From Clonostachys chloroleuca (Eukaryota; Ascomycota; Sordariomycetes; Hypocreales; Bionectriaceae), in contig JBANAY010000004.1 of assembly GCA_037952775.1 (NCBI GenBank), positions 10,416,001 through 10,480,000 of the forward strand: a DNA stretch of 64,000 nt, read 5' to 3'. Shown here piece by piece: positions 10,878 to 23,780 of this stretch. The notes beneath the pieces are model-generated. The model saw nothing but the letters and a program-made list of their open reading frames with translations, made no database searches and was not told the origin of the DNA. Made by a program: the position numbers and the translations under genes. Every line of letters begins with the position of its first letter. The first letter of the stretch is position 1.

Positions 10878-11493
10878 AGCCAGGATGAAAGGTCTAGGTG
10901 TAGGGCCAAACCCAGAAGGTGAAGAGGGGAGAGAAGTACTACTGTTGTAGGAAAGTTTTCGTTAATTCGGGCTTTGACTGACTGATATGAGGGCCATGTT
11001 TTGGTTACAGAAGGGAAAACCTTGAACCTTGTACCTGGCCGGGCTGGCAAACGTTCTTCGTACTTGTTTGTATTCTCCAAATTGCAAGGCAAATCTTTCT
11101 CGCCAAGCATGTGCCGTCCGCTTGACAATGGTGTATCGTGCCTAATCGTGCGGCTGACTGCCTCCCCTCATATTCCCTCGCAGCATATTGACCCAGCTCG
11201 ACGACGTGATTACCTCAATTGCACAGTAAGTTTGAGGCCGACGTCTTTCGCACCATTACTTCTCAGCAGCTCTCTCTGCTTAGTGTTCTCTACTAGAGAG
11301 GGTATCGTCGTCCTGACCAACGCTGCCGCGTCGAGGCTGCAGCCACTCCCAAGAAATATTAACAAGAGACTGATGCTTTCTGGCGACATGATGATATTAT
11401 CACTGCCATCATCATCGCATTGGCCAAGCGCACGCCACATGACCAGCAACCAAAGCTGATTTTATTGTTAGTCTGTGGCAGTCAGAGGTTCCC
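10878..11493. other. Gene-free spacer, convergent 3' ends
   Basis: Lies between the 3' ends of the DUF7730-like gene (plus) and the Zn2Cys6 regulator gene (minus). A plus-strand open frame at 11001-11459 lacks a domain and looks fortuitous. A TCATCATCAT-like patch lies near 11385-11420. Confidence 0.5.
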
Positions 11494-12711
11494 TCATCTT
11501 GCCACAGCCCACGCCCAACTCGGACCAACCATTTCTCGAATCTCCGCACAAACCCCTTCCTTCCACCCCGTCAAGATGAAAGAATCACCTACGTGACCGT
11601 TCGCCAAGAAGCAACCATACGACACGACCACCAGGGCGGCAGGCTCACGCGCCTCCCAGAGCCTCACAAAGTCCTGGCTGACAAAACACGCCCACTGCAA
11701 CGAAGCTCTATGCGCAGGCCACCACTCCGACGTCTGCGCCTTGGCAACCAGCCACCTCATCAGGTCGAGGGCGTCCTGGCAGACCCGTCTCACCACGGGA
11801 TCCTTCTCGTCGTTGAGAAAGTCCAGTGAGTCGAGGAGGCGCAGTATCGGATCCAGGGGCCCATGCTCCGGCGGCTCTGCCTCGCTGACGAACAGGACCT
11901 TTTCCCGCCGCTCGGGGCGGATGACGCCAAAGGTGTCCGCGATGGCCTTGGACCCTCTTGTGAGCTTGCAGGTCACGAGGAGGTCCTGCAGCATGGACGG
12001 GGGCTGCTTCTTGTCGCGCAGCAGCTCCTTGAGGCAGCCTTCTGCGTAGGAGCTGATGAGAATGAGGATGGAGGCGAGGTGGCACATGGGGCCGTTTTCC
12101 CGGTTTACTTTGGACACCGTGTGCTGCATCATCACCACTGCATTCTGAGAGTATTTGAATCCTCGGTGGGCGCATACGTCTCGTAATCGACGATTTGCCT
12201 TCGGCTCAGTGGATGAGCAGTGCGCAGTGTACGCTTGCTCGAAGGATGAAATGGCCAGCACCATATTCAGGATGACTGGGTGCTCGAGGGCGAGATGCGT
12301 GACCTCGTCCTGCCACAGATCTCGAGCATCTTCCTGGGTCACGACGCTCTTGAACGCAACCGTGTGCCAGTGATCCAACAGCGCCCTGTCCTCGGCCGCC
12401 AGCTTGTCGGTTGGCAATGGGGCAATCAGAGGGAGATGCTGGGCAGGCCGAGTCGGTGTCGTCAATTGGCCGCGGGGTGATTGTGTCCGGCTGCGAGGCG
12501 ATTGTGTTCGACTGCGAGGCGACCTCTCCCGGGCCTTCAGACTGCACTCGGAGCCGCGCCGGACACAGGCAGTGCATGGGATTGCCTCGTCGCACTATCA
12601 CCGATGTTAGTGGGCATGTCTCATTTGTACGCACGCCTACGATTGATGGATTACCTTGACCTTCCTGGCTTTACAGGCCAGGCAGCCGGTCCGTGTCTTC
12701 CTATACGTCAT
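11494..12711 (-). CDS. Zn2Cys6 transcription factor
   Basis: Two exons, 12711-12655 and 12594-11494, with a 60-nt intron (GTAATC, branch ACTAACATC, TGATAG) inside the DNA-binding domain; total about 385 residues. The joined start reads MTYRKTRTGCLACKARKVK then CDEAIPCTACVRRGSEC, a complete C-x2-C-x6-C-x5-C-x2-C-x6-C binuclear zinc cluster at residues 10-36. A basic Ser/Arg-Pro linker (SPRSRTQSPRSRTQ) follows. The rest resembles the C-terminal activation/regulatory region of fungal regulators of the sterol-uptake-control (UPC2-like) type: DHWHTVAF, HLALEHPVILNMVLAISS, and the helical C-terminus FILTGWKEGVCAEIREMVG. It ends only 145 bp upstream of the sulfatase stop-side boundary and is transcribed in the same direction, so it is a candidate local regulator of the sulfatase and permease. 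That link is inferred. Confidence 0.88.
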
Positions 12712-12856
12712 GTCGATTGTCACAATTGCTCTTCATAATTTCACACGGGAAGAGATCCCCCAAGAGGATTCTCGGCGACGGCGGTTGGGCGGCTACTTGT
12801 TGGATGTGGTTTGCGCGATTATGGACCCCGAGCACGCCATCCCCTCAAAACGCATC

Positions 12857-14650
<1,794 letters not shown>

Positions 14651-15427
14651 GACTGTGAAGTCCGCTAGAGTAAGTCTGATGAGAGTGAAAATGATGGGAG
14701 AAGGTTGAACTTTCATGTGAGATGGAGTAGAAATGCGACCATTTTATCATTTTTCATTGCAAGAGTCTCGTAGCATCTTCAACCACCATCGGCCTCGTAA
14801 ATGTCCGAACGGTACCGATGAGCCATTGTCCCAAGGATGCAACGGCTCGACGGAGACCGACTTATTGGCGTGGAGTCGTTCAAGATCCACATGGAGATGG
14901 AGCCCCACGAACCGCCAGTGTGGTGTGGTTCGGATCATGTTGTCATTGGCCCAGTAATTAGTTGAAAGCCCTCTCCAGATCACGCAAGATTCATATCCAG
15001 GCTGCCCAGATCTCGCTAAGCCCAAACAGACATTTTCTTCAGATAACCAAGGGTCAGACAGGCTCAAACGACCCACAAACCTGTCAAGCTATCGAGTGCC
15101 TGACGACCGGGATCTGGTTCGGATCTTGGTCTTATTGGTGAAACGTAGCTCTGTACCAGATTGAATTGCATTTGCTTCGTGATCTCCCGGATGTGAAAAG
15201 TTAGTTCGTCGGTTATACGGTGTAAACTGATGCAGACGAGGAAGATAAGTCGATAATTCAACAATTGCATCATTGTAGACGTTCATGACGAGATCCCACG
15301 GAGAAATGCTGCCAGAGATGTAGGCCCCAACTGCAAGGATGCTTCTTTATATAAGTAACTGTCCGACAGAGGCTCATGCCAGCCTTCGACGTAGAATCAC
15401 CACAGTTCTCTTCCAAACATCTTCACA
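14651..15427. promoter_or_regulatory. Divergent sulfatase/permease intergenic promoter
   Basis: A shared 777-bp upstream region. On the permease side a TATA-like TTTATATAAG starts near 15346, about 75 bp before the ATG, and the start context is TTCACAATGTC. No clear ATGRYRYCAT-type sulfur-regulator site was found by eye. The arrangement allows co-regulation of both genes. Confidence 0.55.
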
Positions 15428-16998
15428 ATGTCCATCGAAAAAGAGACAACTCAGGTCAACGCCAGCCCGTACGGCCTGGCCGAGGTAGATGCAGACAAAG
15501 AGTCTCAAACAACGCAGCAAGCGAGGATCGATGACTGGTCACCAGAAGAAGAAGCGGCGGTGGTTCGCAAGATAGACCTACTCGTAATGCCTCTACTGAT
15601 TGCCGGCTTCTTCGTCCTGCAGCTCGATCGTGGCAACATTGGCAACGCCCTCACCGACTTCTTCCTTGCCGAGGTGGGTATCACCCAGCTCCAGTTCAAC
15701 ATCGGCAACCAGCTGCTCAGCCTGGGCATCGTCCTCCTCGAGCTGCCGAGCAACCTCGTGCTCTACCGCGTCGGGGCCCAGAAATGGATCAGCGCCCAAA
15801 TCATATGCTGGGGCCTGGTGGCCACCTTCCAAGCCTTCATCAAGGGACGGGGCGTCGGCGTCTACTACGCCACCAGGCTTCTTCTCGGCCTGCTCGAGGC
15901 CGGCTTCATCCCCGCCGGGCTGTACACCCTGACGCAGTGGTACAAGCGCAACGAGACCAGCAGACGCTTCACTGCCTTCTTCCTGGGCAACATGACGGCC
16001 AGCGCGTCGAGCGGCCTCATCGCCTACGGGGTCCTGCAGATGCGAGGCACGGGGGGCCTGTCCGGGTGGCAGTGGATGTTCCTCATCGAGGGCTTGCTCA
16101 CAATACTCGTTGGAGTCATCTTTGTCCTCCTCATGCCTCACTCCCCTGCTCACCCGTCCAATATCCTGCGACATTCTTACTTTACGCAACGAGAGATTCA
16201 CATTCTCACTCATCGTGTGGCCAATGACAGCCCTGCTGATGGCCCCAAGCCCAAATATGTGCGCCTCGCCGATGTCAAGGCGGCATTCTCTCGATGGTAC
16301 ATCTACCCTCAGCTCTTGGTGTCGTTTTGCTGCATCGCCGTCATATCTCCGCTGGGCACGTACAAGCCGTCCATCATTGCAACATACGGCTATGATCGAC
16401 TTCAAGCCAATGCGCTGTCATCCGTCAGCGATTGGATCGTCATCGTGGTTAATCTGTCGGTGGGATGGATCGCGGATAAGACGCAGAGGCGAGGCGGCCT
16501 TGTTCTACTTCTTGTCGTGCTGAGCTTTGCTTTCTGCGTAAGTCAACACCATCCCCAATATCGACAGAAGCAGAAGCTAACATTGACCGTCCACAGCTTG
16601 CGACCCGGCAGTTGGTCTCCAGCACCAGTCGCGATCTCAAGTATGGGATCCTCACCTGCACCACGATCTGGGGTTCCGTGGCCCATCCACTCAATGGCTC
16701 CTGGCTGGCCGTCAACATCCGCAATCCCGCGGAGCGCTCCATCACGTTGGCGCTGCTCATCATGACGGTCAACACTGCTGGTCTTGCGGGTGCGCAGATC
16801 TTCCAGGCCCACGACGCGCCGCTCTACAGGACGGGCTTTACGGTCATTTTGACCCTCGCGTCCATAGCTCTTGCATTTGGAATCGCTGCCAACGCGCAGT
16901 ACATGTGGCTCAACAAGAAACTAGGCAAGAAGGAAGAGGTCGATTACGAGGCAAGAGAGGAGGGTCATCCAGGGAGGAAGTGGCGGTTCTCATTGTGA
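15428..16998 (+). CDS. MFS anion permease, Dal5 / allantoate-permease family
   Basis: Two exons (15428-16537, 16597-16998) with a 59-nt intron (GTAAGT...AGCTAAC...CCACAG); 503 residues. The sequence follows the anion:cation symporter pattern: an acidic cytosolic N-terminus with DDWSPEEEAAVVRKIDLLVMP, then LDRGNIGNA, LLELPSNLVLYRVGAQKWI, RLLLGLLEAGFIPAGLYTLT with WYKR, a central loop with YFTQREIHILTHRV, and a C-terminal half ending in a Lys/Glu-rich tail (KKLGKKEEVDYEARE). Family members carry allantoate, ureidosuccinate, nicotinate, or sulfonates and choline sulfate (the yeast Soa1 type). Next to an arylsulfatase, an organic sulfate or sulfonate substrate is the best inference; the exact substrate cannot be read from the sequence. 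Plasma membrane, 12 membrane segments expected from the family. Confidence 0.9.
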
Positions 16999-18144
16999 GG
17001 GAATTCTGTTGTACTTTCCTCTTGGCAGACGTTTCCTGGGTCGATAAAAGTTTGCTTAGCTGCCGGAACTGTTAGATGCATACAAATACACAAGCAAGAC
17101 TTCTTGGTAGCCGTTTGATCCCACATGGCAGAGTTGGGACCAGTTCTGACAAGATTGAGTGGTCTCCAACTGTTTCCGACATGCGGCCGTGTGCTCCACT
17201 GTTCCTACCACTGATTGGCTGCAGGTCCGGATAAGAGTGGAGCGCATCTTGATCTCTTGCGACCACCAAAAACTGCCACCGACTCAGTCGCCTAAGGTAG
17301 GTAGGTAGGTACCTTGCCCGTGTTTTGCGTGGCGCACCCACGGTCGCACAAAAGGGTGCCCTAAGCAACAGCATAGGACTAGGACGGTATCTACTATAAA
17401 TCCGCCCTGAGAGATTTTTTTAAAGGGAAAAAAAAAAAAAAAAAAAAAGTTTGATTTTCTTGCTAGAAGATAAGATAGAAAAAATGCATTAAGTGCTTCT
17501 AGCATCTACGGTTGATGCTGTGCGAACGTGTGGTGTTAACCGTACGGCAATGAAGGCCTCCCGAGTCGTGCATGGAGGCCAATTACCTACCTACCTGTCG
17601 AGGTGTCTGTCGGGTGCAAGTTCACGCATTTACACTTGGTTACCTAATAAGTCAATTGGCAATGTGGGCGGTCGCCAAGGATCACTCGAGGCGTGTCCCA
17701 CTTCTACGCGAATTTCCAGCCAACCAGATGTAGCACACCCCGAGTGATCCTGGGAAACAAACGAAGACAGGTCCGCTACCAATCCAAGACAGAAGAGGCC
17801 CATGAACAGCGAAGGAAGGGAGAGAGAGAAAGCATACCTCAATCAATGTGTAAATTGCATTGAGTATCCGGATGCAACATACCCATTGCATATTGCACCT
17901 CTACGCAGCGTCTCTAAATCCCCACTCCTCCCTCGAGTTTGGCCGCGGCCGTGTTTGTGGTGGCGGAGATATTAATAGATCACCTTACTAAGGCGACTCG
18001 AGAATTCTACGACTCAATGTTTTGGCGCTTCAGCTCCTTTCTAGGCCATGACAAGGGCCCGACGCAGCAATAGTCTGATCACGACAACTCTAGTCTACGA
18101 ATCTGTTGCCGGGAGCAGAAATCTTCAAGGATAATGTCGTTGTC
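16999..18144. other. Spacer with a MITE-like element
   Basis: No gene is seen. It holds the 3' region of the permease gene, the inverted-repeat element at 17294-17599, and the upstream region of the NLR gene. A direct relative of part of this element recurs after the NLR gene. Confidence 0.5.
17294..17599. repeat. MITE-like element with AGGTAGGT inverted ends
   Basis: The left end AAGGTAGGTAGGTAGGTACC (from 17294) and the right end TACCTACCTACCTGTC (17584-17599) are inverted relatives. Inside are a 21-A run (17428-17448) and a segment (17311-17412, GCCCGTG ... GGTCGCACAAAAGGGTGCCC ... CCGCCCTGA) that is repeated in diverged form at 21608-21727 and 32381-32450. No transposase frame is present, so a non-autonomous element is likely. 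Confidence 0.5.
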
Positions 18145-21100
18145 ATGGGACGAAGGAGAGCTGAAAGTAACAGCTACCCCGCCAGCGCACAGTCGAGACC
18201 GTATTCGAAGCGACGGAAACATCATGACGAAGAGCCGGGCGATGGGATCTTGACTCCCGAGATCGACGAGACAACCCTAAGGAGAAGCGCCTACACGATC
18301 GCATGGATCTGCGCGCTGCACATCGAGCTGGCCGCAGCCCAGGCAATGCTCGACACCGAGCACGACGAGCTACCGGGCCTCGCTGACGATGATAATACAT
18401 ATATTCTGGGCAACGTGGGCAAGCATAATGTGGTCATTGCATGCCTCCCGGCCTCTCAATACGGGACAAACAATGCGGCCAGCATCATCACCGACATGAA
18501 ACGAACTTTCCCGGCGATTAGGGTGGGCTTGATGGTGGGCATTGGCGGAGCAGCCCCTGCCATGGCCGACATACGCTTGGGAGATGTCGTGGTGGGAACG
18601 AGGGTCATGCAATATGACCTGGGCAAGATACTCAGTGACGACGAGTTTGAATACACGGCGATTCCCAAGATCCCCCAGAGACTGCTCGGAACCGTTGTCT
18701 CGACACTGCGATCGAAGCACGAACTACGACCATCAAGCATTCCAGCCATTTTGGATGACAAGTTGGAGGATAACAAGCGATACAGTCGCCCAGAATCTCC
18801 AGACTGGCTATTCCACGCTTCATACTGCCACGAGGATCCACGAGCCTTCTGCGAGACCTGTGACCAAACAAAATTGGTCCTTCGTCCCGCGCGATCAAGC
18901 ACTGATCCTGAGATACACTATGGTGCCATTGCGTCCGGAAACCAGGTCATGAGAGACGCCATAAAGAGAGACAAGATTGCTCGGGACTTGAACGTTATTT
19001 GCTTCGAGATGGAGGCAGCTGGCCTCATGGATAGCCTGCCATGTCTGCCAATCCGCGGTATCTGCGATTATTCAGACTCCCACAAGAACAAAAAGTGGCA
19101 GAGATATGCTGCGGCGACCGCGGCTGCATATGCCAAAGAGTTGCTTGATGTCATGCCATCAGCAGGCAGCGAAAAGACCACAGCTATCCGCACTCCCAAG
19201 CCAAGTAAGCCGACACTAATATCGTCGAGTCGCTACCTATAACAATGCTGATTTCACAATAGATGAGAATTCGCTCTTGGAGGGGTTGTTGTCATCCAAA
19301 GACGATGAGATGTCACCTCTACAAAGGCGACGGCGCCTGATCAAAGCGTTGGAGTTTGAGCAGATTCATTTGCGCAAAGCCGCAATTATGGAAACACACT
19401 CCGATACTTGCCGGTGGTTTCTTGAGCATGAAGCTTATCAGAGCTGGAGCGATCCGTCCCAAGTATCCGAACATCACGGCTTCCTGTGGATCAACGGTAA
19501 GCCTGGAGCCGGTAAATCGACCTTGATGAAGTTCCTATACACGGAATCAAGGAAGCTGTGCCAGAAGAATGTATCCGCGACAAGCTCATTCTTCTTCAAT
19601 GCCCGAGGCGAGAAGTTGGAGAAGTCAATCGCTGGCATGTATCGGTCATTGCTGGTGCAGTTGTTCAACTCGTTTGAAGATACTCATGAGGTTTTGGACG
19701 AGATGGACCTCGAACCGGATCATCTCATTGATTGGCCACTGGGGACACTGAAGGACTTGTTGCGAAACGCGATATTCCGCCTCAACGAGCGCCAGTTGAC
19801 GTGCTTCATTGACGCCCTCGACGAGTGCGATGAACAGCAGATTGTGGAGATGGTTCACTACTTTGAAACCCTTGCAGAACATTGTGCAGGTGCCGCCATA
19901 CCTCTCAAGATTTGCTTCTCTAGTCGCCATTACCCTTATATCCACATTGAAAAGGGTATCAAGCTGACGCTTGAGGATCAAGAAGGTCACAGTGAGGATC
20001 TCGCAGCCTACGTTGAAGGCCGATTACGCGTCAAAGGTGATGCTCTAGAGGAGCTGCAGTTGCAGATTCTGAACAAAGCGGCTGGCGTCTTCTTGTGGGT
20101 AGTCTTGGTCGTCGACATCCTCAATAAAGAAGAGAGGCGAGGGAGGCTAGCTATGAAGAGGCGATTAACGGAGCTGCCAAGTCGTTTGACGGACTTGTTT
20201 CGGGACATGGTCGCCCGCGATCAAGAGTACATGGAGGATCTCTTACTGTCCATTCTTTGGATTCTTTATGCTAAAAGACCCCTGACGCCGGCCGAGTACT
20301 ACCATGCGTTGTGGATCGGACTGCAAGAGAAGTGTGATGCTGATCCTGAGCTTCCCGGGGTCGACGATTTGGATTCCATTAAGAGATATGTTGTGAGCTC
20401 TTCCAAGGGTCTTGCAGAGACTACCAAAGTAGAACCGCAAAGAGTACAATTCATTCACGAATCCGTGCGCGATTTTCTCTTGAAGGATAAAGGAATTGCA
20501 GAAATATGGCCAGAACTGGGCCATGACTGGGAAACATCGGCCCACGAGCGACTCAAAGACTGCTGCTATCGATATATGAGTGACCCCAGGTCTTATGGAC
20601 TCTACTCCACTGGAGTCTTTTTCCGCTACGCCCGCGAATACGTCCTGGCTCATGCCAATGGAGCAGCAAAATCTGTGCCTCAACAACGGTTCCTCTCCCG
20701 GTTTCCATTACTCACATACTGTCGGGGCTATCGTTACCGCCCCGACACAGATTTACTTTATATCTTGGCAGATCAGGGACTGTCCAACTTGATCGCCCAA
20801 AGACTTGAAGATTTCCCCCGGATAGAGACTCGTGGCAATTTTTACCGATTTCCGCTGTTTGCGGCGATTAAAAATCACCACCCCGACGCTGTTGTCGCGC
20901 TTCTGGCTTCGGGAATGGATCTCAGTGAGGCGACTGACATTTCCAAGAATTTAACCTACGGCCTGGACTACTCCCAGAACTTCACAATGCTCACCTGGGC
21001 CATCGACGCAGGCTACATTTCTATCATCTCCTTGTGCCTCTCCAAGGGCTCTTTTGCCAATGAGGAGGATCCGAGTGGTGACAGCCCGCTCGGCATGGCA

Positions 21101-21355
21101 GTCCGCAGAAACAATCTGGAAATGGTCCAACTACTGCTCGACAACGGGGCCAAGCCTCAGAATTGCGGACCTCAAGTGCTCATCGACGCAGTTCAAAGTC
21201 AGAATATTGATATTGTACGCGCACTTCTCGACCACGGGTGTGATCCCAACAAGTCCGATGGGCATTATAGGCCGCTGAAGGTTGCACACAACAGACAAAA
21301 CGACGAGCTGGTACAGTTGCTGGTCGCATACGGCGCAAACCCTTGGTTCACTTAG
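18145..21355 (+). CDS. NLR-type receptor: PNP-UDP, NACHT, ankyrin repeats
   Basis: Two exons (18145-19204 and 19263-21355, intron GTAAGC...ACAATAG, 58 nt); 1050 residues. Residues about 48-340 form a purine-nucleoside-phosphorylase-like domain (AYTIAWICALHIELAAAQAM, VGLMVGIGGAAP, then VICFEMEAAGLMDSLPC and RGICDYSDSHKN). This is followed by the linker LLEGLLSSKDDEMSPLQ and a NACHT NTPase with P-loop GKPGAGKST at 432-440 and Walker B FIDALDECDEQQ. The NACHT C-terminus has the RVQFIHESVRDFLL winged-helix signature. About 200 C-terminal residues contain four to five ankyrin repeats (SPLGMAVRRNNLEMVQLLLD, NGAKPQ and relatives). This is a known fungal NOD-like architecture associated with non-self recognition and regulated cell death. 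All key motifs are intact. The start is the first in-frame ATG in good context; coordinates upstream of it lack one. Confidence 0.92.
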
Positions 21356-21607
21356 CATACCACTTGTCCAGTGACCTCTTCATTGTGCTCAGATACATGA
21401 CCGATATTAGGCGAGTGGGGTTTTTCTTCTGAGCAATAACTGTATTTTCAATGTATTTAACGAGATACCCCCGATCTTAGATAGCATATTGATTGGTTGA
21501 TAGGGCCAAGATAAAACTTTGGGGTTGGTTGTACGAAAAGACGAGGAGTACTCGGCTGTAGTTGCGACAGCGCGTATCTCTAGTACAAATTGAAGTATGG
21601 ACAAGGC

Positions 21608-21727
21608 CGTAGCTACTCTGCCCGTGCGGTCAATTTGATGTATGTCACGCGTCCAAGGTCGCATAAAAGGGCGCCCTTAGCACCAGCACCAGACTGGGAC
21701 GGTGTCTTTGTTACAACTGCTCCCTGA
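21608..21727 (+). repeat. Dispersed repeat copy downstream of the NLR gene
   Basis: Begins CGTAGCTACTCTGCCCGTGC, then GTCCAAGGTCGCATAAAAGG and GCGCCCTTAGCACCAGCACC, and ends near GCTCCCTGAA. It aligns by eye with 17311-17412 and 32381-32450 in the same orientation. No open frame. Confidence 0.6.
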
Positions 21728-21732
21728 ACAAT

Positions 21733-21990
21733 TCACAAGAGCAAGGAGAGGACCTCCTTGCTAGGAGACAAGCGTGAGAAATACTCCCTAACGTCGCCGC
21801 CCTTGCTGAGCTGCTGCTGCGCAGTGGCCTCTTGCCCATTCTCGGCGGCCCACGACGGCGGCGTCCGATTGAGGCGATCCTTTGACTCGATATCGGCCCT
21901 TTTCTCGAGGAGTAGTCGAACGACTGCCTCGTGCCAGTTCTCGGCTGCCCACGAGAGCGGCGTCGGAAAAGAGTAGCCGTGACTAGACAA
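21733..21990 (-). pseudogene. Ankyrin-repeat fragment
   Basis: An 85-codon minus-strand stretch with two ankyrin units: TPLSWAAENWHEAVVRLLLE with KRADIESKD, then NRTPPSWAAENGQEATAQQQ followed by LSKGGDVR. The second unit has lost consensus residues. It ends in a stop soon after and has no upstream start or partner domain. It lies 255 bp beyond the dispersed repeat, inverted relative to the neighbouring receptor gene, and looks like a remnant of another ankyrin or NLR gene. Confidence 0.6.
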
Positions 21991-22121
21991 AAGCCAAACA
22001 GAGTTTCACTGTCAGGACCTCAGAACGCTAGCTTCTTGGGGAACAACCCTTTGCCACAACACAATGGAAGAGGCACAAGGCGAATTTACCTGTGCTGAGT
22101 GCCACGGAGTCTACTACCGAC

Positions 22122-23376
22122 CTAGCTCAACGCTCTTTGAAGAACTCTCGTGATCCACGCCTTGAACTCGCCTTCTATCCAAACTATGATGGCAGAGAGA
22201 GCAGCCTGAAGTTGGTACATGCCGAACACCGTGCTGCTATTGCCGATTCGAAAGTCTCGATCAAGAATATGCTAACGGCAGTTTAGTTTAAAGCTATGAG
22301 AAGAAGGATCAAGAGAAAGCTCACGATTTCAGTCTGCGCATCTACCGCAAACATAAGAGTCCAGGTTCCGTTTATTACCTGGAAAATGGGAAGTGTGATG
22401 ATTCGCTCCACTCCGCCACCAAGTCTCATAAGGCTGCGTAAACTCTCATGCCACGCCGCTATCCAGACGCCCAGCTGGACGTTTGCTGCTTCGACATTGC
22501 CGGCGGAGGTTTTTGTTTCGATAAAAACTGGCGCTGGGCGAGATTTGAGGGGATAGTATGCTGTTTGATTGATCGTCGCTGTGGGGGAGGACTTGGTGAA
22601 CGTTTCGATGAGGGCCTCGAGATCCTTGTCGGGGGTCAGGATGAGCGCAAAGTCAACCATCTTATGGACTGACTTGGTCGCGTTCATCCGTGACGGTGAA
22701 GTGTTAGACCCGTAACTTAATATGCTATCCGTGTTGGAGAAGCTGGAGCCTGTTCTCGGCGATGAGACCTCGTCGTAAGACTGATTAGAGAAGGAGGGAC
22801 GGAAGGCCGGGACGATTTGGGCCGACGTTATCGGCTCAACTCTCACGGAGGAGAACGACGTGAATTCGTAGAGGAGAGGATAATGGACCATTGCTGCTTG
22901 GACGGTGACTTGTTGCGTGGTCGTTGGACTGATAACGCTGACGACCCAGTCGAATAGGGTCGCTGGCCCATCGCCAGCGTTGCGAAATGAGGTCGGGAGG
23001 CAAGGGCGCCCGTGAAAACGGACGTCTGCGCTACCGAGGGGGAGGCAGAAGAACCGGATTGCTGTGGGGGCATTTCGCCATGAGCGAAAGAGGGTGCTGG
23101 GCTCTCGTCGGTGGTATGGACTCTGTTTCCTCGTTGTGGCCGCCGAGGCGTCGTCTCGGGATCGGTAGCGACATCGTCGGGAACATCTCCAAGTCGTTGG
23201 CGCTTAGAGGGACTTGACATGGAGTATATGATGGATCTGGATTTAGCCTTGTTCAGCGGCTCGTTATCGATGTCCGCAAGGATTCGGCTCTGCTCATCGA
23301 CTGTGAAAGCAGGATCGTGGGATGGGCTCGTGGCCGCAATGGTCTGGATCCACGCTTTAATCGCCTCAGGGTGCAT
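22122..23376 (-). pseudogene. PD-(D/E)XK nuclease-like fungal protein, internally shortened
   Basis: The N-terminal part (23376-22850) starts MHPEAIKAWIQTIAATS and has the usual low-complexity region with SPSKRQRLGD and ATDPETTPRRPQ. The C-terminal part, in another frame, contains MVHYPLLYEF, MVDFALILTPD, the core PVFIETKTSAGNVEAANVQ with LGVWIAAWH, and FQVINGTWTLMFAVD. A 53-nt intron (22324-22272, GTGAGC...AACTAAAC...GTTAG) leads to the last exon (22271-22122), ending WIEGEFKAWITRVL. These match the fungal PD-(D/E)XK nuclease-like (PDDEXK_12) family, whose role is unestablished. About 100 residues normally found between the two parts appear missing, and the frame changes near 22890. No splice pair explains it, so an internal deletion is likely; a functional product would need re-annotation. 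Confidence 0.65.
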
Positions 23377-23780
23377 CACGAAAAGAATCCAAGGTGCTCA
23401 TGGGAGTCTTGATGTTGCCGATTACTGATGTCGCGAGACGTGGGATTTTTTGTGGGGGAACAATTGTTGTGGTTGCCCCTGGCGACGGCCAAGGAAAGAG
23501 GGGGCGGGGGCAATGGGGCCGGTGATCGGTTTGGGCTTTTCAGGTATTCTCCATAGGCCTTTTTGTTAAACAAGCTCAGATAGAAACGAGGCCTGAAGCG
23601 TAAGACGGGGTTTCAAGCCATTGTCAGTGGTATTGACGCTGCTGTCCATTGAAACGGGAAATTGAAGGGGCAAGATAATGTTTTTGTCACATTAAATCTA
23701 CCTACAGTATTCAGCTCCAGCCATGTCAAACCACCCAACGCGCTGGCAAGCGCCGACACAAACCATCATAATATTAAGCC
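23377..23780. other. Spacer between divergent genes
   Basis: No coding sequence supported. G-rich plus-strand patch GGGGGCGGGGGCAATGGGG near 23500. Confidence 0.5.

Noticed and set aside
15593..16405. 270-codon antisense frame within the Dal5-type permease
   Set aside because: Shadow of a strongly codon-biased gene; composition (Glu/Gly/Ala-rich) is the usual mirror pattern.
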